Source of the DNA: Micromonospora sp. NBC_01813
Lineage (GTDB): Bacteria > Actinomycetota > Actinomycetes > Mycobacteriales > Micromonosporaceae
Length of the DNA stretch: 64,000 nucleotides
Reading direction: 5' to 3'
NCBI RefSeq assembly: GCF_035917335.1
Contig: NZ_CP109067.1
Coordinates: 5,889,001 to 5,953,000 of the forward strand
The number at the start of each line of letters is the position of its first letter. Position 1 is the first letter of the stretch. Made by a program: the position numbers and the translations under genes. Under the pieces are notes generated by a model that was given only the letters and a program-made list of their open reading frames with translations, was not told where the DNA came from and searched no databases. Below are positions 54,079 through 63,700 of the stretch, in pieces.

Positions 54079-55503
54079 CTAGCGCCGCGTCGCGATCTCG
54101 GCATCCGGTTTCGACACCTGTCCGGCGGCGGTCCGCTGACCGGGGATCGGCGTCGGGCGCAGGGCCACCTCGACGGTCTTGCGGGTGCCCCAGCCGGTCT
54201 TCCAGCAGGTTGCCACGCCGAACCAGCGGGTCGCGCGCAGGACCAACATCGCCCAGGCCACCGCGACCGGGGCGAGCGCCCAGGTGCCCCACTGGTACGC
54301 CGTCGACTGGTCCGAGCGGCGGATCGTCAGGTACCGCAGGCACTGCGCGTACCCGATGACTATCGGGACGCTCACCAGCCAGGGCAGCGCGGCGAGTGAC
54401 GGCTCCTGGATCGGGATCACGATCGCCACCGTCACGAACAGCGTGGTGGACAGCAGCGTCGTCGCCCATCGGATCAGGTGCAGCCAGTAGGCCCACGAAC
54501 GCAGTGGGAGGTACCGCATCCGCCACAGCGACCGGATGAACGAGCCGCGCATCCAGCGGACGAACATGCGGAGGAAGTGGCTGGTCTTCTCCGGCATCAG
54601 GGTGAAGGCGAACGCGGACGGCTGCTGGACGGTCCGGCCGTCCAACATGGCGAAGAGCGTCAGCATCGAGTCGTCGCTGAACGGCACCCGCCGCCCGGCG
54701 AACGTCTCGTTCAGATAGCTGTCCAGGTTGTCGCGGATGATCTCGCCCCGGTACACCGCGATCGGGCCGGAGTTGACCCAGACCGCCCCGAGGACGGACA
54801 GACTGGATCGGTCGGTCAACTGCCCGGCGACGAACCACAGATCGGTGAAGCGGGTCAGGAACGACGACCGGACGTTGGCCGCCATCACGATCCCCGCGAC
54901 CGACCGCACCGTCGGGTCGGCCAACGGTTTGAGCAGTTCACCGAGGGCGTGCGGGTCGCTGATCGTGTCCGAGTCGACCGTCCAGTACACGTCCGCCTCG
55001 AGTGCCTGGGCGACACCGGCCGCCTGCGCGTGCCGTTTGCCCGCGTTGTCCTGGCGTAGCCACACCGGCCGGATGCCGGCGCCCGCGGCGGCCTGCTCGA
55101 ACCAGGCGCGGATCTCGGTGTAGGCGGCCTCGCCGGTGGTCGATCCGTCGTCGACGACGACGATCGTCCGAGGCCGGCGGCGCTGCCCGATCATCGACTC
55201 CAGACAGGCGCGCAGCGCCGCCGGGTCTTCGTTGTACGCCGGAACGAGTGCCGCCACGTCGAGTGCGTCGAGGGCCTGTTGCCGTGCGCGGCCGACCCGG
55301 TACGGCTGGTTGAGGTACGCGAATCCCAGTTGCCACACCAGGAGGCCGTACATGAGGACGTAGACCGCGGTGAAGCGGTGCCCGGTGCCGTGGCTGAGCA
55401 GGCCGACAGCGGCCAGCGCGTGATGGGCGGCCCACACCGCCACCGCCGCCAGCAGGGCAGCGGCGGCGGCGTAGGTGCGCCCCGGGACGAGGGTCGCGGT
55501 CAC
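54079..55503 (-). CDS. Processive GT2 membrane glycosyltransferase (NodC/hyaluronan-synthase-like)
   Basis: 474 residues. Two N-terminal helices (about 8-30, 43-62), a cytoplasmic GT-A domain and three or four C-terminal helices. Motifs: ALVPAYNED, IVVVDDGS, the UDP-metal motif VDSDT, GAVWVNSGPIAVYR and FSDDSMLT (acceptor Asp). The family QxxRW is MFVRW, with Met in place of Gln, which may affect processivity. It polymerises or adds a sugar from a UDP donor at the membrane, forming an envelope glycan. GTG overlaps the preceding small gene. Confidence 0.9.
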   Translation of the reverse strand: MTATLVPGRTYAAAAALLAAVAVWAAHHALAAVGLLSHGTGHRFTAVYVLMYGLLVWQLGFAYLNQPYRVGRARQQALDALDVAALVPAYNEDPAALRACLESMIGQRRRPRTIVVVDDGSTTGEAAYTEIRAWFEQAAAGAGIRPVWLRQDNAGKRHAQAAGVAQALEADVYWTVDSDTISDPHALGELLKPLADPTVRSVAGIVMAANVRSSFLTRFTDLWFVAGQLTDRSSLSVLGAVWVNSGPIAVYRGEIIRDNLDSYLNETFAGRRVPFSDDSMLTLFAMLDGRTVQQPSAFAFTLMPEKTSHFLRMFVRWMRGSFIRSLWRMRYLPLRSWAYWLHLIRWATTLLSTTLFVTVAIVIPIQEPSLAALPWLVSVPIVIGYAQCLRYLTIRRSDQSTAYQWGTWALAPVAVAWAMLVLRATRWFGVATCWKTGWGTRKTVEVALRPTPIPGQRTAAGQVSKPDAEIATRR

Positions 55504-55688
55504 CGATCTGAGGCGGGGCGACCCGGGCGGAAGGACAGTCGGACGAGTAGCGCGCCGATGACGATCATCATGGCGGCGGCGGTGACCAGGGCGGCCGGCA
55601 GCGGAAGGCTCAACTGCCCGAGACCGCCGATACCGCCGATGGTGATGGCGGCCTGGGTGCCGGTTCGTGGCAGGGACGCGGCTGACAT
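55500..55688 (-). CDS. Small single-pass membrane protein upstream of GT2
   Basis: 62 residues: a Gly-rich segment ITIGGIGGLGQLSLPLPAAL, one transmembrane helix (VTAAAMMIVIGALLVRLSF) and a basic tail. GGAGA lies 7 nt before ATG 55688. The stop overlaps the GT2 start (GTGA), so it is co-made and may be a subunit or stabiliser of the synthase (inference). Confidence 0.75.
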   Translation of the reverse strand: MSAASLPRTGTQAAITIGGIGGLGQLSLPLPAALVTAAAMMIVIGALLVRLSFRPGRPASDR

Positions 55689-55930
55689 GAAATTGTCTCC
55701 TTGAACGATCGAGTGGGGGATTCTGGGCAGCGTGAGTCGTTGCATGCATCGATATCCGGTGATGCCTATCGAACGACGTCAGGTGCTTAGTCGAACCTGT
55801 GACAGTTCCATGGGAATCGGCGGGCGAGCCGATCCCGGAGTCGCGGCCCAGCGTAGTTGGGGTGTGCCGGCTGCGCCAGAGGTAGCCACAGCAAAGTGCA
55901 AAATATGTCGGACGTGAATTCCTCTACGAT

Positions 55931-57355
55931 TTACGGCTGCTCTTTGTCAGCTTGGTTGTCCGTCAGTTGAATGCTTGCCGAATCGCGATGGATCAGGCCC
56001 TGTGCGGCCAGTGCGGCGGCGGCCGCCGCCAGCGGCAGGGCGGGGAGCGCGTAGCGCGGTTCGTACATGCCGATGGCCACGGTGAACACCGCCAGGCCGG
56101 GGCCGGCGAGCACCAGCAGCACGGCGTCGAGCCGGATCCAGCCGGCGACCCGGCGGCCGGTGACCAGCGCCGCGATGGTCAGCAGCACCGCCAGCGAGAG
56201 CACCACCGGGACGCCGCGGGTCCAGGTGCCGTACCAGTGCAGGGCCCGGGTCAGCCCGGTGGCCGGCGGGGCGACCTGCGGATCGTTCACTTGCGGGTGA
56301 TAGCCGGTGGAGGCCTGGGCGGGTGGGCAGTTGTCCTGCACCGGAATCCGTACCGAGCGGAACTGTTCCGGTGGTACCAGTCGCTCCCGCAGGCACTCGT
56401 TCATCGGCCCGAGGTAGAGGCCGGGTACGAAGTGGGCGGCGCTCTCCTTGGCGACGATCGCCAGGTAGTCGCCGGGCTGCTGGGCGATGACCTTCGTGGA
56501 GAAGCTGGTCAGTATCCGGACGCCCTCCGGTGTGTAGACCCAGTCGTCGAGGCGTTCCGGTCGGCGCCAGAAGAACGCGTCGGCGCGGTCCCAGCGCTCC
56601 TCCAGCGCCTGGTCGGGGCAGGCGATTCGTTCCTCGTCGGTCAGTTCGAGCCGATCGCAGTCGGCGATCATCGCGGCCCGGCCGTACAGCGCGGTGCCGC
56701 TCTGCGCCCCGTAGACACTCTCCCGGTCGCCGACCCAGACCAGCACCATGGCGTACGGCACGGCGAAGGCCACCAGGTAGCCGGCTACCGGACGCCAACC
56801 CACCCAGCGCACGACCAGGTAGAGGGCCAGCAGCAGGACGACCGGCAGGGCGGTCGGCTTGGTCACCCAGGCGGCGGCGATCAGGGCGCCGGAGACGATC
56901 GCGGCCACCAGTCCTGGTCGGGGCGACCAGAGCAGCGCTCCGACGGCGGTGGCGAACAACACCATGAACAGCAGATCGGGCAACAGGTAGTGACCGGCGG
57001 TGAGGACCAGCGAGTCGAAGATCAGCGGTACGGCGGCCACGGTGGCCAGCCAGCGGGCGACGCCCCGGTGCACCAGCAGGGCGTACAGGCCGGCGGCGAG
57101 CAGCAGGCTGAGCAGATGCTGGGCGATCGCGACGGCGGCGAGGGTGCCGGTCGGTGCGAGCGCGGCCAGCAGCAACACGTAGCCGAGCGGTCGGTTCGGG
57201 TGTGGCTCCAACGGCTGCTCGAGCATTACCAGGTAGGCGCCGCTGTCGCCGTGGAACCAGAAGGCCGGCTGGTACGCCACCAGATAGGCGACCCGTAGCG
57301 CGATCCCGGCGGCGAGCAGGATCACCACGGGTAGGTGTCGGCGGAGCAGCGACAT
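55931..57355 (-). CDS. GT39-like membrane glycosyltransferase
   Basis: 474 residues with about eleven predicted helices. The first extracytoplasmic loop has FWFHGDSGAYLVML, which holds the acidic residue expected in polyprenyl-phosphate-sugar-dependent transferases of the PMT/ArnT type. A large loop (about 225-375) with two Cys in CDRLELTDEERIACPD and NECLRE lies between helices. ATG 57355 has GGAG at good spacing; the longer ATG 57397 has none. It transfers a sugar or related group from a lipid carrier. Divergent from mqnC, which starts 44 nt away. Confidence 0.8.
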   Translation of the reverse strand: MSLLRRHLPVVILLAAGIALRVAYLVAYQPAFWFHGDSGAYLVMLEQPLEPHPNRPLGYVLLLAALAPTGTLAAVAIAQHLLSLLLAAGLYALLVHRGVARWLATVAAVPLIFDSLVLTAGHYLLPDLLFMVLFATAVGALLWSPRPGLVAAIVSGALIAAAWVTKPTALPVVLLLALYLVVRWVGWRPVAGYLVAFAVPYAMVLVWVGDRESVYGAQSGTALYGRAAMIADCDRLELTDEERIACPDQALEERWDRADAFFWRRPERLDDWVYTPEGVRILTSFSTKVIAQQPGDYLAIVAKESAAHFVPGLYLGPMNECLRERLVPPEQFRSVRIPVQDNCPPAQASTGYHPQVNDPQVAPPATGLTRALHWYGTWTRGVPVVLSLAVLLTIAALVTGRRVAGWIRLDAVLLVLAGPGLAVFTVAIGMYEPRYALPALPLAAAAAALAAQGLIHRDSASIQLTDNQADKEQP

Positions 57356-57399
57356 CCGGTGGCTCCGCTCCTCCCCCAACGTGGCAGTACGCTTCATGC

Positions 57400-58590
57400 G
57401 TGACTACCAGCCGGGAGATCGACAGCATCCTGCAGTGTGGCGCCGACGGTGGGCGGATCACCGCCGAGGAGGCGCTGCTGATCTACACCGACGCGCCGTT
57501 GCACGCCCTCGGTGAGGCTGCGGACGCGGTGCGGCGGCGACGGTACCCGGACAACATCGTGACGTACCTGATCGACCGTAACATCAATTACACCAATGTC
57601 TGCGTCACCGCGTGCCGGTTCTGCGCTTTCTATCGGGCACCGAAGCACGCCGAGGGCTGGTCGCATCCCATCGAGGAGATCCTGCGCCGCTGCGGTGAGG
57701 CGGCCGATCTGGGCGCGACCCAGGTCATGCTGCAGGGTGGGCATCACCCTGATTTCGGGGTGGAGTACTACGAGCAACTGTTCGGCGCGGTGAAAGCCAG
57801 TTACCCGCAGTTGGTGATCCACTCGATTGGCCCGAGCGAGATACTGCACATGGCCAAGGTATCTGGTGTCTCCCTCGACGAGGCGATTGGCCGGATCAAG
57901 TCGGCCGGGTTGGATTCGATCGCCGGTGCCGGTGCCGAGATGCTGCCGGAGCGCCCCCGGCGGGCGATCGCCCCGCTCAAGGAGTCCGGGGCGCGCTGGC
58001 TGGAGGTCATGGAGCTGGCGCACCGGCACGGCATCGAGTCGACCGCGACGATGATGATGGGCACCGGCGAGACGAACGCCGAACGCATCGAGCATCTCCG
58101 GATGATTCGGGATGTCCAGGACCGGACCGGAGGTTTCCGGGCGTTCATTCCCTGGACCTACCAGCCGGAGAACAACCATCTGAAGGGGCGTACCCAGGCG
58201 ACGGCCCTGGAGTATCTGCGGATGATCGCGGTCTCCCGGCTCTTCTTCGACCAGGTGGCGCATCTGCAGGCGTCCTGGCTCACGACCGGCAAGGACGTGG
58301 GGCAGTTGGCCCTGCACATGGGCGTCGACGACCTCGGGTCGATCATGCTCGAGGAGAACGTCATCTCCTCGGCTGGTGCCCGGCACCGGTCGAACCTGCA
58401 CGAGCTGATCTGGATGATCCGTTCGGCCGGTCGGATCCCCGCCCAGCGCGACACCCTGTACCGCCACCTCGCCGTACATCACACTCCGGCGGATGATCCG
58501 ACCGACGAACGGGTGGTCTCGCACTTCTCGTCGATCGCGCTGCCCGGCGGCGGGGCGCGCCGTGAACTGCCATTGGTCGACGCCAGCTGA
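57400..58590 (+). CDS. mqnC: Cyclic dehypoxanthinyl futalosine synthase (radical SAM)
   Basis: 396 residues. The radical-SAM cluster motif is C68-x3-C72-x2-C75 in NVCVTACRFCAFYR. Other MqnC marks: MLQGGHHPDFGVEYYEQLF, GPSEILHMAK, ERPRRAIAPLKESGARW and IPWTYQPENNHLKG. It cyclises dehypoxanthine futalosine in the futalosine menaquinone pathway. GTG 57400 is the only start at the family position. Together with mqnA it shows that this organism makes menaquinone by the futalosine route. Confidence 0.95.
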   Translation: MTTSREIDSILQCGADGGRITAEEALLIYTDAPLHALGEAADAVRRRRYPDNIVTYLIDRNINYTNVCVTACRFCAFYRAPKHAEGWSHPIEEILRRCGEAADLGATQVMLQGGHHPDFGVEYYEQLFGAVKASYPQLVIHSIGPSEILHMAKVSGVSLDEAIGRIKSAGLDSIAGAGAEMLPERPRRAIAPLKESGARWLEVMELAHRHGIESTATMMMGTGETNAERIEHLRMIRDVQDRTGGFRAFIPWTYQPENNHLKGRTQATALEYLRMIAVSRLFFDQVAHLQASWLTTGKDVGQLALHMGVDDLGSIMLEENVISSAGARHRSNLHELIWMIRSAGRIPAQRDTLYRHLAVHHTPADDPTDERVVSHFSSIALPGGGARRELPLVDAS

Positions 58591-58943
58591 CCACTGACAG
58601 TCGGCGACTGAGCGGCTGCGGTTCATCCTTTCGGTGTGCTCCAGTTGGCGACCCGGCCACCCGGTCGCGACGGTAGGGCGGCAGCCCATCGTCCGGTCGT
58701 GGCGTGTACTACCGTCGATGCGGCCGAGGGTGCGCGAACCTTAGGTCAGGGAGCCATAACGTGTTGATCACGAGGCGCGCGAAGCTGCGGGCCGGCCGCT
58801 AACGTCCTCGTCAACAACGTTCCGGCAGCCACCCGCGCCGCGACGCCGACCCGTCGGTCGTCGCCGGTCACGTCCCCCAGGGCGGTGCTGCCGGAGGGTG
58901 TACTCCAGCGGCCCGCGCGGGCCGTCTACATAACGCACGGCAG
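58591..58943. other. Gap ending in a strong terminator; possible small RNA
   Basis: No protein-coding frame is convincing over this 350 bp. The strong terminator that follows (58944) is far from the mqnC stop, so either mqnC has a long 3' UTR or a small RNA is transcribed here. AACGTGTTGATCACG and other short repeats are present, but no promoter is clear. Confidence 0.35.
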
Positions 58944-58985
58944 TTCGGGCGGGGTGGTTCACCACCCCGCCCGAAATGTTTTTTT
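58944..58985 (+). terminator. Rho-independent terminator
   Basis: TTCGGGCGGGGTGG and CCACCCCGCCCGAA are perfect 14-bp arms with a four-base loop TTCA, followed by ATG and seven T. This is the only classic U-tract terminator I see in the window. Confidence 0.92.
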
Positions 58986-59090
58986 GCGCTCTTCCCGGCG
59001 GCATCGTCTTCTGGCCAGTTTCCAGTCAGGTTCGGCTCGTCGGGCGTGGGGGAACGACTTCGGCTGATCCGCTGAATACGCTCTGCCGTC

Positions 59091-60293
59091 ATGCGGGCGA
59101 AAATGTCGATGCTTGGTCGGGTTGCGGCCACGTTGCTCACCACTGCGGCAACGACGATGTTCGGTGCCGTGCCTGCGGCCGCCGCCGATGGCGCCGACCT
59201 GGGGGTGGAGATCAGCGGCAACGTGGTCAATGCCTACGGGTCCAAGGCAACAGTGATCACCGTGACCAATCACGGGCCTGGTGCGGCCAGCGGGATCATC
59301 CTCGATCTCAGCGAGACCAGGGTCGACAGTGAGGCGATCGACCCCGGCACCGTGTACTTCTGTGACTCGTTGCCCGGCACCGAGCCGCCGTGGCCGTCGC
59401 GATCACCGGACCCGGAGCACCCCCACTGGGGCTACGACGTCCCGGTGGCGGGCAAATGCGCTCTGGCGGATCTGCCGGCCGGCCGGTCCGTCCGGCTGGA
59501 GACAAAAGTCAAGGTGTGGATCGCGACAACCCTCCCGATCGGCACCATTCGCGCGAGGATCAGCCACGACGGCGTCGACCCGGTGGTCGAAAACGATGCG
59601 GCGCAGGCCCAGTTGATCACCGTCGGGCCCGCCACCGACCTGTACGTGCGCGCGTGGGACGTGCCGTACCGGCCGGAGGGCGAGACCGGGGCGGTCGTCC
59701 CGGGCGAGGCCACCGTTCTGCGGTACGAGGTCGGCAATCCGGGTACGGTGCCGGTGACCGGGATCACCCTCACCTTGCGCCTGCCCGACCAGGTGGAATT
59801 CACCGAGTCCCTGGCCGGATGTCAGTACGACGTCGACCGCACCGAAACCACGTGTGCGTACCCGGATCTTCAGTTGGTACCGAGGTCGGCGCAGACCGCG
59901 CCTTCTGCGGTGATCTTCACCCACGAGATTCGGGTCCTGCCGACTGCTCCGGCTCCGGCGGTGCTCGCCGACGGATCGGTGGCGTTGTCGCTGACCGGTG
60001 TCACCGATGACGTCGCCGCGCTGGCCGAGCCGGCCGAGCCGGCGTCCGTGCTGCCGGCGGGGGCGGTGGCCGCTGTCGCCTCGGACATCGATCCCAGTGA
60101 CAACCGGGACTCGTTCGCCGTCATCACCGAACGTGCCGGCGGCGACGGGGCGGGTCTTCCGGTGACCGGGCCTGATGTCCGGACGGTCGCCGGACTCGGT
60201 CTGGTCGCGGTGCTGGTCGGCACGTTGCTGACGATGCTGGCATGGCGGGGGCGTCCCCCGTCCCGGGGCAGGGCCGGCGAGCGGACCGGCTAG
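59091..60293 (+). CDS. LPxTG-type surface protein
   Basis: 400 residues. A signal peptide (about 1-32, ending PAAAADG) is followed by two Ig/CARDB-like beta domains (ISGNVVNAYGSKATVITVTN; RYEVGNPGTVPVTGITLTLR), then a sorting signal: LPVTG (356-360), a hydrophobic helix (TVAGLGLVAVLVGTLLTMLA) and an Arg-rich tail. Sortase should link it to peptidoglycan. No sortase gene is in the window. Cys pairs (YFCDS...KCAL; GCQYD...TTCAY) may form disulfides. Role probably adhesive or structural. Confidence 0.85.
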   Translation: MRAKMSMLGRVAATLLTTAATTMFGAVPAAAADGADLGVEISGNVVNAYGSKATVITVTNHGPGAASGIILDLSETRVDSEAIDPGTVYFCDSLPGTEPPWPSRSPDPEHPHWGYDVPVAGKCALADLPAGRSVRLETKVKVWIATTLPIGTIRARISHDGVDPVVENDAAQAQLITVGPATDLYVRAWDVPYRPEGETGAVVPGEATVLRYEVGNPGTVPVTGITLTLRLPDQVEFTESLAGCQYDVDRTETTCAYPDLQLVPRSAQTAPSAVIFTHEIRVLPTAPAPAVLADGSVALSLTGVTDDVAALAEPAEPASVLPAGAVAAVASDIDPSDNRDSFAVITERAGGDGAGLPVTGPDVRTVAGLGLVAVLVGTLLTMLAWRGRPPSRGRAGERTG

Positions 60294-60340
60294 GGACCCG
60301 CGCCCCAGGTCCGGGCCGGTAGCTGGCAGAGTGGTCGGGC

Positions 60341-61051
60341 GTGACGAACACTCCGCCTCCGGTGCGAGCGAGCCTGGACAAACAGCCGGCCGAGGTCGCC
60401 GCGATGTTCGACGGTGTCGCCGGCCGCTACGACCTGACCAACACGGTCATCTCCTTCGGGCAGGACCGGTACTGGCGTCGGGCGACCCGATCGGCGCTGC
60501 GGCTGCGGGCCGGCGACCGGGTGCTCGACGTCGGAGCCGGCACCGGGGTGTCGACGGCCGAGCTGGGCCGCGACGGGGTGTGGGCGGTCGGCTCGGACAT
60601 CTCCCTCGGCATGCTGCGGGCCGGCCGACGGGTGCGTCCCGACGTTGCGCTGCTCGCCGGTGACGCGTTGGCGCTGCCGTTCCCCGACGAGACCTTCGAC
60701 GCGGTGACGATCTCGTTCGCGCTGCGCAACGTGGTGGACACCGGCGGGGCACTGGCCGAACTCGCCCGGGTGACCCGGCCCGGTGGTCGGCTGGTCGTCT
60801 GTGAGTTCAGCCGGCCGACCAACCCCGCCTTCCGGACGGTCTACCTGTCGTACCTGATGCGGTCGTTGCCGACGGTGGCCCGCGCGGTGGCCAGCAACCC
60901 GGACGCCTACGTCTACCTGGCCGAGTCGATCCGGCAGTGGCCGGACCAGTCGGCGTTGGCCGGCCGGATCGTGGCCAACGGCTGGCATTCGGCGCAGTGG
61001 CGCAACCTCACCGGCGGCATCGTGGCGCTGCACCGGGCGGTGCGGGCGTAG
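60341..61051 (+). CDS. menG: Demethylmenaquinone methyltransferase
   Basis: 236 residues of the UbiE/MenG family: [35 protein letters not shown] (SAM motif I), [20 protein letters not shown] and the C-terminal [13 protein letters not shown]. It methylates demethylmenaquinone in the last step of menaquinone synthesis. GTG 60341. It precedes the reductase gene by about 190 bp. Confidence 0.93.
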   Translation: MTNTPPPVRASLDKQPAEVAAMFDGVAGRYDLTNTVISFGQDRYWRRATRSALRLRAGDRVLDVGAGTGVSTAELGRDGVWAVGSDISLGMLRAGRRVRPDVALLAGDALALPFPDETFDAVTISFALRNVVDTGGALAELARVTRPGGRLVVCEFSRPTNPAFRTVYLSYLMRSLPTVARAVASNPDAYVYLAESIRQWPDQSALAGRIVANGWHSAQWRNLTGGIVALHRAVRA

Positions 61052-61129
61052 TGCGACACGGTGCGGCGTGGTGTCCGTCGATGGGTGGTTTGGTGTTCTC
61101 GGTCACCGGCCGGGGTCGCTACCTCGCAG

Positions 61130-61147
61130 GGTTAGGGTCGCCTAACC
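61130..61147. promoter_or_regulatory. Perfect 7-bp inverted repeat upstream of the reductase gene
   Basis: GGTTAGG-GTCG-CCTAACC, just upstream of a -10-like TAGACT (61171-61176). It could be an operator; the half-site spacing does not match the DtxR/IdeR consensus. Confidence 0.5.
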
Positions 61148-61191
61148 GATTGCTGCCCTGTCAACGGTTCTAGACTCACCCCGAGCAACGC

Positions 61192-61209
61192 TTGTGAAGC
61201 ATTTCACGA
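61192..61209. promoter_or_regulatory. Rex-type redox operator
   Basis: TTGTGAA-GCAT-TTCACGA differs from the Rex consensus TTGTGAA-N4-TTCACAA at one base. Streptomyces Rex represses respiratory genes such as cyd and nuo when NADH/NAD is low and is released by NADH. The site is 29 bp upstream of the flavoprotein start, at a position suited to repression, and the nuo genes follow. Confidence 0.75.
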
Positions 61210-61237
61210 GCGGCCGGGAGGTGAATGGGAGGTGGCT

Positions 61238-62509
61238 GTGAGCGACACCGAGGCCGACGTGATCGTCGTCGGCGCCGGCCCAGGAGGCTCCGCGACCGCC
61301 TATCACCTCGCCCGGCACGGAGCACGGGTGCTCCTGCTGGAGAAGACCACCTTCCCTCGGGAGAAGGTCTGTGGCGACGGCCTCACGCCCCGCGCGGTGC
61401 GGCAGTTGATCAAGCTTGGTGTCGATACCTCCCCCGAGGCCGGCTGGCTGCACAACCGAGGCCTGCGGGTCATCGGCGGCGGCCTGCGGTTGGAGCTCGA
61501 CTGGCCCGATCTGGCCAGCTTCCCCAACTACGGACTGGTCCGGACCCGGCTCGACTTCGACGACCTGCTGGCCAACAGGGCCGTCGAGGCCGGTGCCGTG
61601 CTGCACACCAACACCAACGTGGTGGCACCCGTTCTGGATACGACCGGACGTGCGGTGGGAGTCAGCGCCGAGGTCGGCCCCGACAAGGAGCCGGTCACCT
61701 TCCGCGCGCCGCTGGTCATCGCCGCCGACGGGGTCTCCGGGCGGCTCCCACTCGCCATGGGCCTGGCCAAGCGCGAGGACCGGCCGCTCGGCGTGGCGGT
61801 CCGCCGCTACTACCGTTCCCCGGTCCGGCACCAGGACGACTACCTGGAGTCCTGGCTGGAGCTGCGCAGCCGGGAAGGTGGCGACAAGCTGCTGCCGGGC
61901 TACGGCTGGATCTTCGGCATGGGTGACGGCCGGGTCAACGTCGGGCTCGGCATCCTCAACTCCTCGGCCGCGTTCGGCAAGACCAACTACCGGCGGATGC
62001 TCACCGACTGGCTGGGCAGCACCCCGCCGGACTGGGGGCTGGCCGACGAGGCCAACGCCGACGGGCCGATTCTCGGCGCCGCGCTGCCGATGGGTTTCAA
62101 CCGGGTGCCGCACTACACCCGGGGGGTCATGCTGGTCGGCGACTCCGGCGGCATGGTCAACCCGTTCAACGGCGAAGGCATCGCGTACGCGATGGAGTCC
62201 GGCGAGCTGGCCGCTGAGGTGGCGGTCCAGGCGTTGGCCCGACCCGCCGGTGCCGACCGGGAACGTGCGCTCGCGCAGTACCCGGCCGAGTTGAAGATCC
62301 GCTTCGGCGGTTACTACCGGCTCGGCAACATCTTCGTGAAGATGATCGGCAACCCCCAGATCATGCGAATCGCCACCAGACACGGCATGCCGCATCCGAC
62401 ACTGATGCGGTTCGTCCTGAAACTGCTGGCGAACCTGACCGATCCGCGCGACGGGGACGCGATGGACCGGATGATCAACGCGATGACCAAGGCGGCTCCC
62501 GCCGTGTGA
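61238..62509 (+). CDS. Geranylgeranyl-reductase family flavoprotein (MenJ-like)
   Basis: 423 residues. FAD-binding VIVVGAGPGGSATAYHLARH, the GGR-family motif REKVCGDGLTPRAV, a GD motif VMLVGDSGGMVNPFNGEGI, and SAM-independent C-terminal helices. Actinobacterial relatives (MenJ) saturate one isoprene unit of menaquinone, which fits its place between menG and nuo. I choose GTG 61238, with GGGAGG five bases upstream; GTG 61232 overlaps that site. Preceded by a Rex-type operator. Confidence 0.9.
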   Translation: MSDTEADVIVVGAGPGGSATAYHLARHGARVLLLEKTTFPREKVCGDGLTPRAVRQLIKLGVDTSPEAGWLHNRGLRVIGGGLRLELDWPDLASFPNYGLVRTRLDFDDLLANRAVEAGAVLHTNTNVVAPVLDTTGRAVGVSAEVGPDKEPVTFRAPLVIAADGVSGRLPLAMGLAKREDRPLGVAVRRYYRSPVRHQDDYLESWLELRSREGGDKLLPGYGWIFGMGDGRVNVGLGILNSSAAFGKTNYRRMLTDWLGSTPPDWGLADEANADGPILGAALPMGFNRVPHYTRGVMLVGDSGGMVNPFNGEGIAYAMESGELAAEVAVQALARPAGADRERALAQYPAELKIRFGGYYRLGNIFVKMIGNPQIMRIATRHGMPHPTLMRFVLKLLANLTDPRDGDAMDRMINAMTKAAPAV

Positions 62510-62646
62510 CCCCACCACCAGTACCACCCCGGGCCGGCAAGCCCGCTGCAGCAGTCACCGGGACGGGCAACGACGCCTGATCCAGGCAGTCAACATCAGA
62601 TCGCTGAAAACTGACCGCGGGCAGGGAAGGACGAGCAGGAGAAGCC

Positions 62647-63012
62647 ATGTCGCTCTCGCCTTACATACCCATCGTCGGGGTGTTCGCCCTCGCGTCGGCC
62701 TTTGCGCTGTTCTCGGTGGCCGCCGCCCGACTGACCGGACCGCTGCGCTACAACCGGGCCAAGCTCGAGGCGTACGAGTGTGGGATCGAGCCGAGCCCGG
62801 AGCCGGTCGGTGGCGGTCGAATCCCGATCAAGTTCTACCTGACCGCGATGATGTTCATCATCTTCGACATCGAGATCATCTTCCTGATCCCGTGGGCGGT
62901 CTCGCTGGATCCGCTCGGTGCGTTCGGGTACGTCGCGGTCTCGCTGTTCATCGTCGCTGTCTCGGTCGCCTACGTGTACGAGTGGCGCCGCGGCGGGCTC
63001 GACTGGGACTGA
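62647..63012 (+). CDS. nuoA: NADH-quinone oxidoreductase subunit A
   Basis: 121 residues, three helices. [20 protein letters not shown] is the conserved loop with the Cys, and [19 protein letters not shown] the second-helix motif. AGGAGA lies before the ATG. First gene of the nuo operon; it follows the flavoprotein by 137 bp and may be read from the same promoter. Confidence 0.96.
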   Translation: MSLSPYIPIVGVFALASAFALFSVAAARLTGPLRYNRAKLEAYECGIEPSPEPVGGGRIPIKFYLTAMMFIIFDIEIIFLIPWAVSLDPLGAFGYVAVSLFIVAVSVAYVYEWRRGGLDWD

Positions 63013-63022
63013 GGGAGGAACC

Positions 63023-63700
63023 ATGGGAATCGAGGAGAAACTCCCCGCCGGCGTACTGCTCACCTCGGTGGAGAAGCTGGTCAACTGGTCGCGACGGACC
63101 TCGGTCTGGGGTGCGACCTTCGGGCTGGCCTGCTGCGCGATCGAGATGATGGCCGCCGGGGCCCCGCACTACGACATGGGTCGTTGGGGCATGGAGGTGT
63201 TCCGCGCCTCACCGCGTCAGGCCGACCTGATGATCGTCGCCGGCCGGGTCAGCCAGAAGATGGCCCCGGTGCTGCGGCAGATCTACGACCAGATGGCCGA
63301 GCCCCGCTGGGTGCTGTCGATGGGTGTCTGCGCCTCCAGCGGAGGCATGTTCAACAACTACGCGATCGTCCAGGGCGTGGACCACGTGGTGCCGGTCGAC
63401 ATGTACCTGCCGGGCTGCCCGCCCCGCCCGGAGATGCTCATCGACGCGGTGCTCAAGCTGCGCGAGAAGATCGGCCACGAGCCGCTCGGCCCGAACGGCC
63501 GCAAGATGCTCGAAGCCCGCCGGGCGCGCGGTGACGTTCCGGTGGTCGCCCCCGGCGCGATGCCGTCGTCGTACCGCTCCGACAAGGCCCGTCGGGCCGA
63601 GTGGGAGCAGGCGGTCCGGGACGGCCGCGAGGAGCAGTTGCGGATCGAGAACTGGATGAAGGCACAGAACCACCTGCGCCCGAAAGAGGGCATCAAGTGA
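63023..63700 (+). CDS. nuoB: NADH-quinone oxidoreductase subunit B
   Basis: 225 residues. Holds the N2 [4Fe-4S] cluster with C37, C38, C103 and C132 ([26 protein letters not shown]). It passes electrons to quinone. The C-terminal 60 residues, charged, are an actinobacterial extension. AGGAGG before ATG 63023. Confidence 0.96.
   Translation: MGIEEKLPAGVLLTSVEKLVNWSRRTSVWGATFGLACCAIEMMAAGAPHYDMGRWGMEVFRASPRQADLMIVAGRVSQKMAPVLRQIYDQMAEPRWVLSMGVCASSGGMFNNYAIVQGVDHVVPVDMYLPGCPPRPEMLIDAVLKLREKIGHEPLGPNGRKMLEARRARGDVPVVAPGAMPSSYRSDKARRAEWEQAVRDGREEQLRIENWMKAQNHLRPKEGIK

Noticed and set aside
61130-61147. GGTTAGG-N4-CCTAACC as a DtxR/IdeR iron box
   Set aside because: The half sites resemble the iron box, but the 4-bp spacing does not fit the 19-bp consensus; left as an unassigned inverted repeat.
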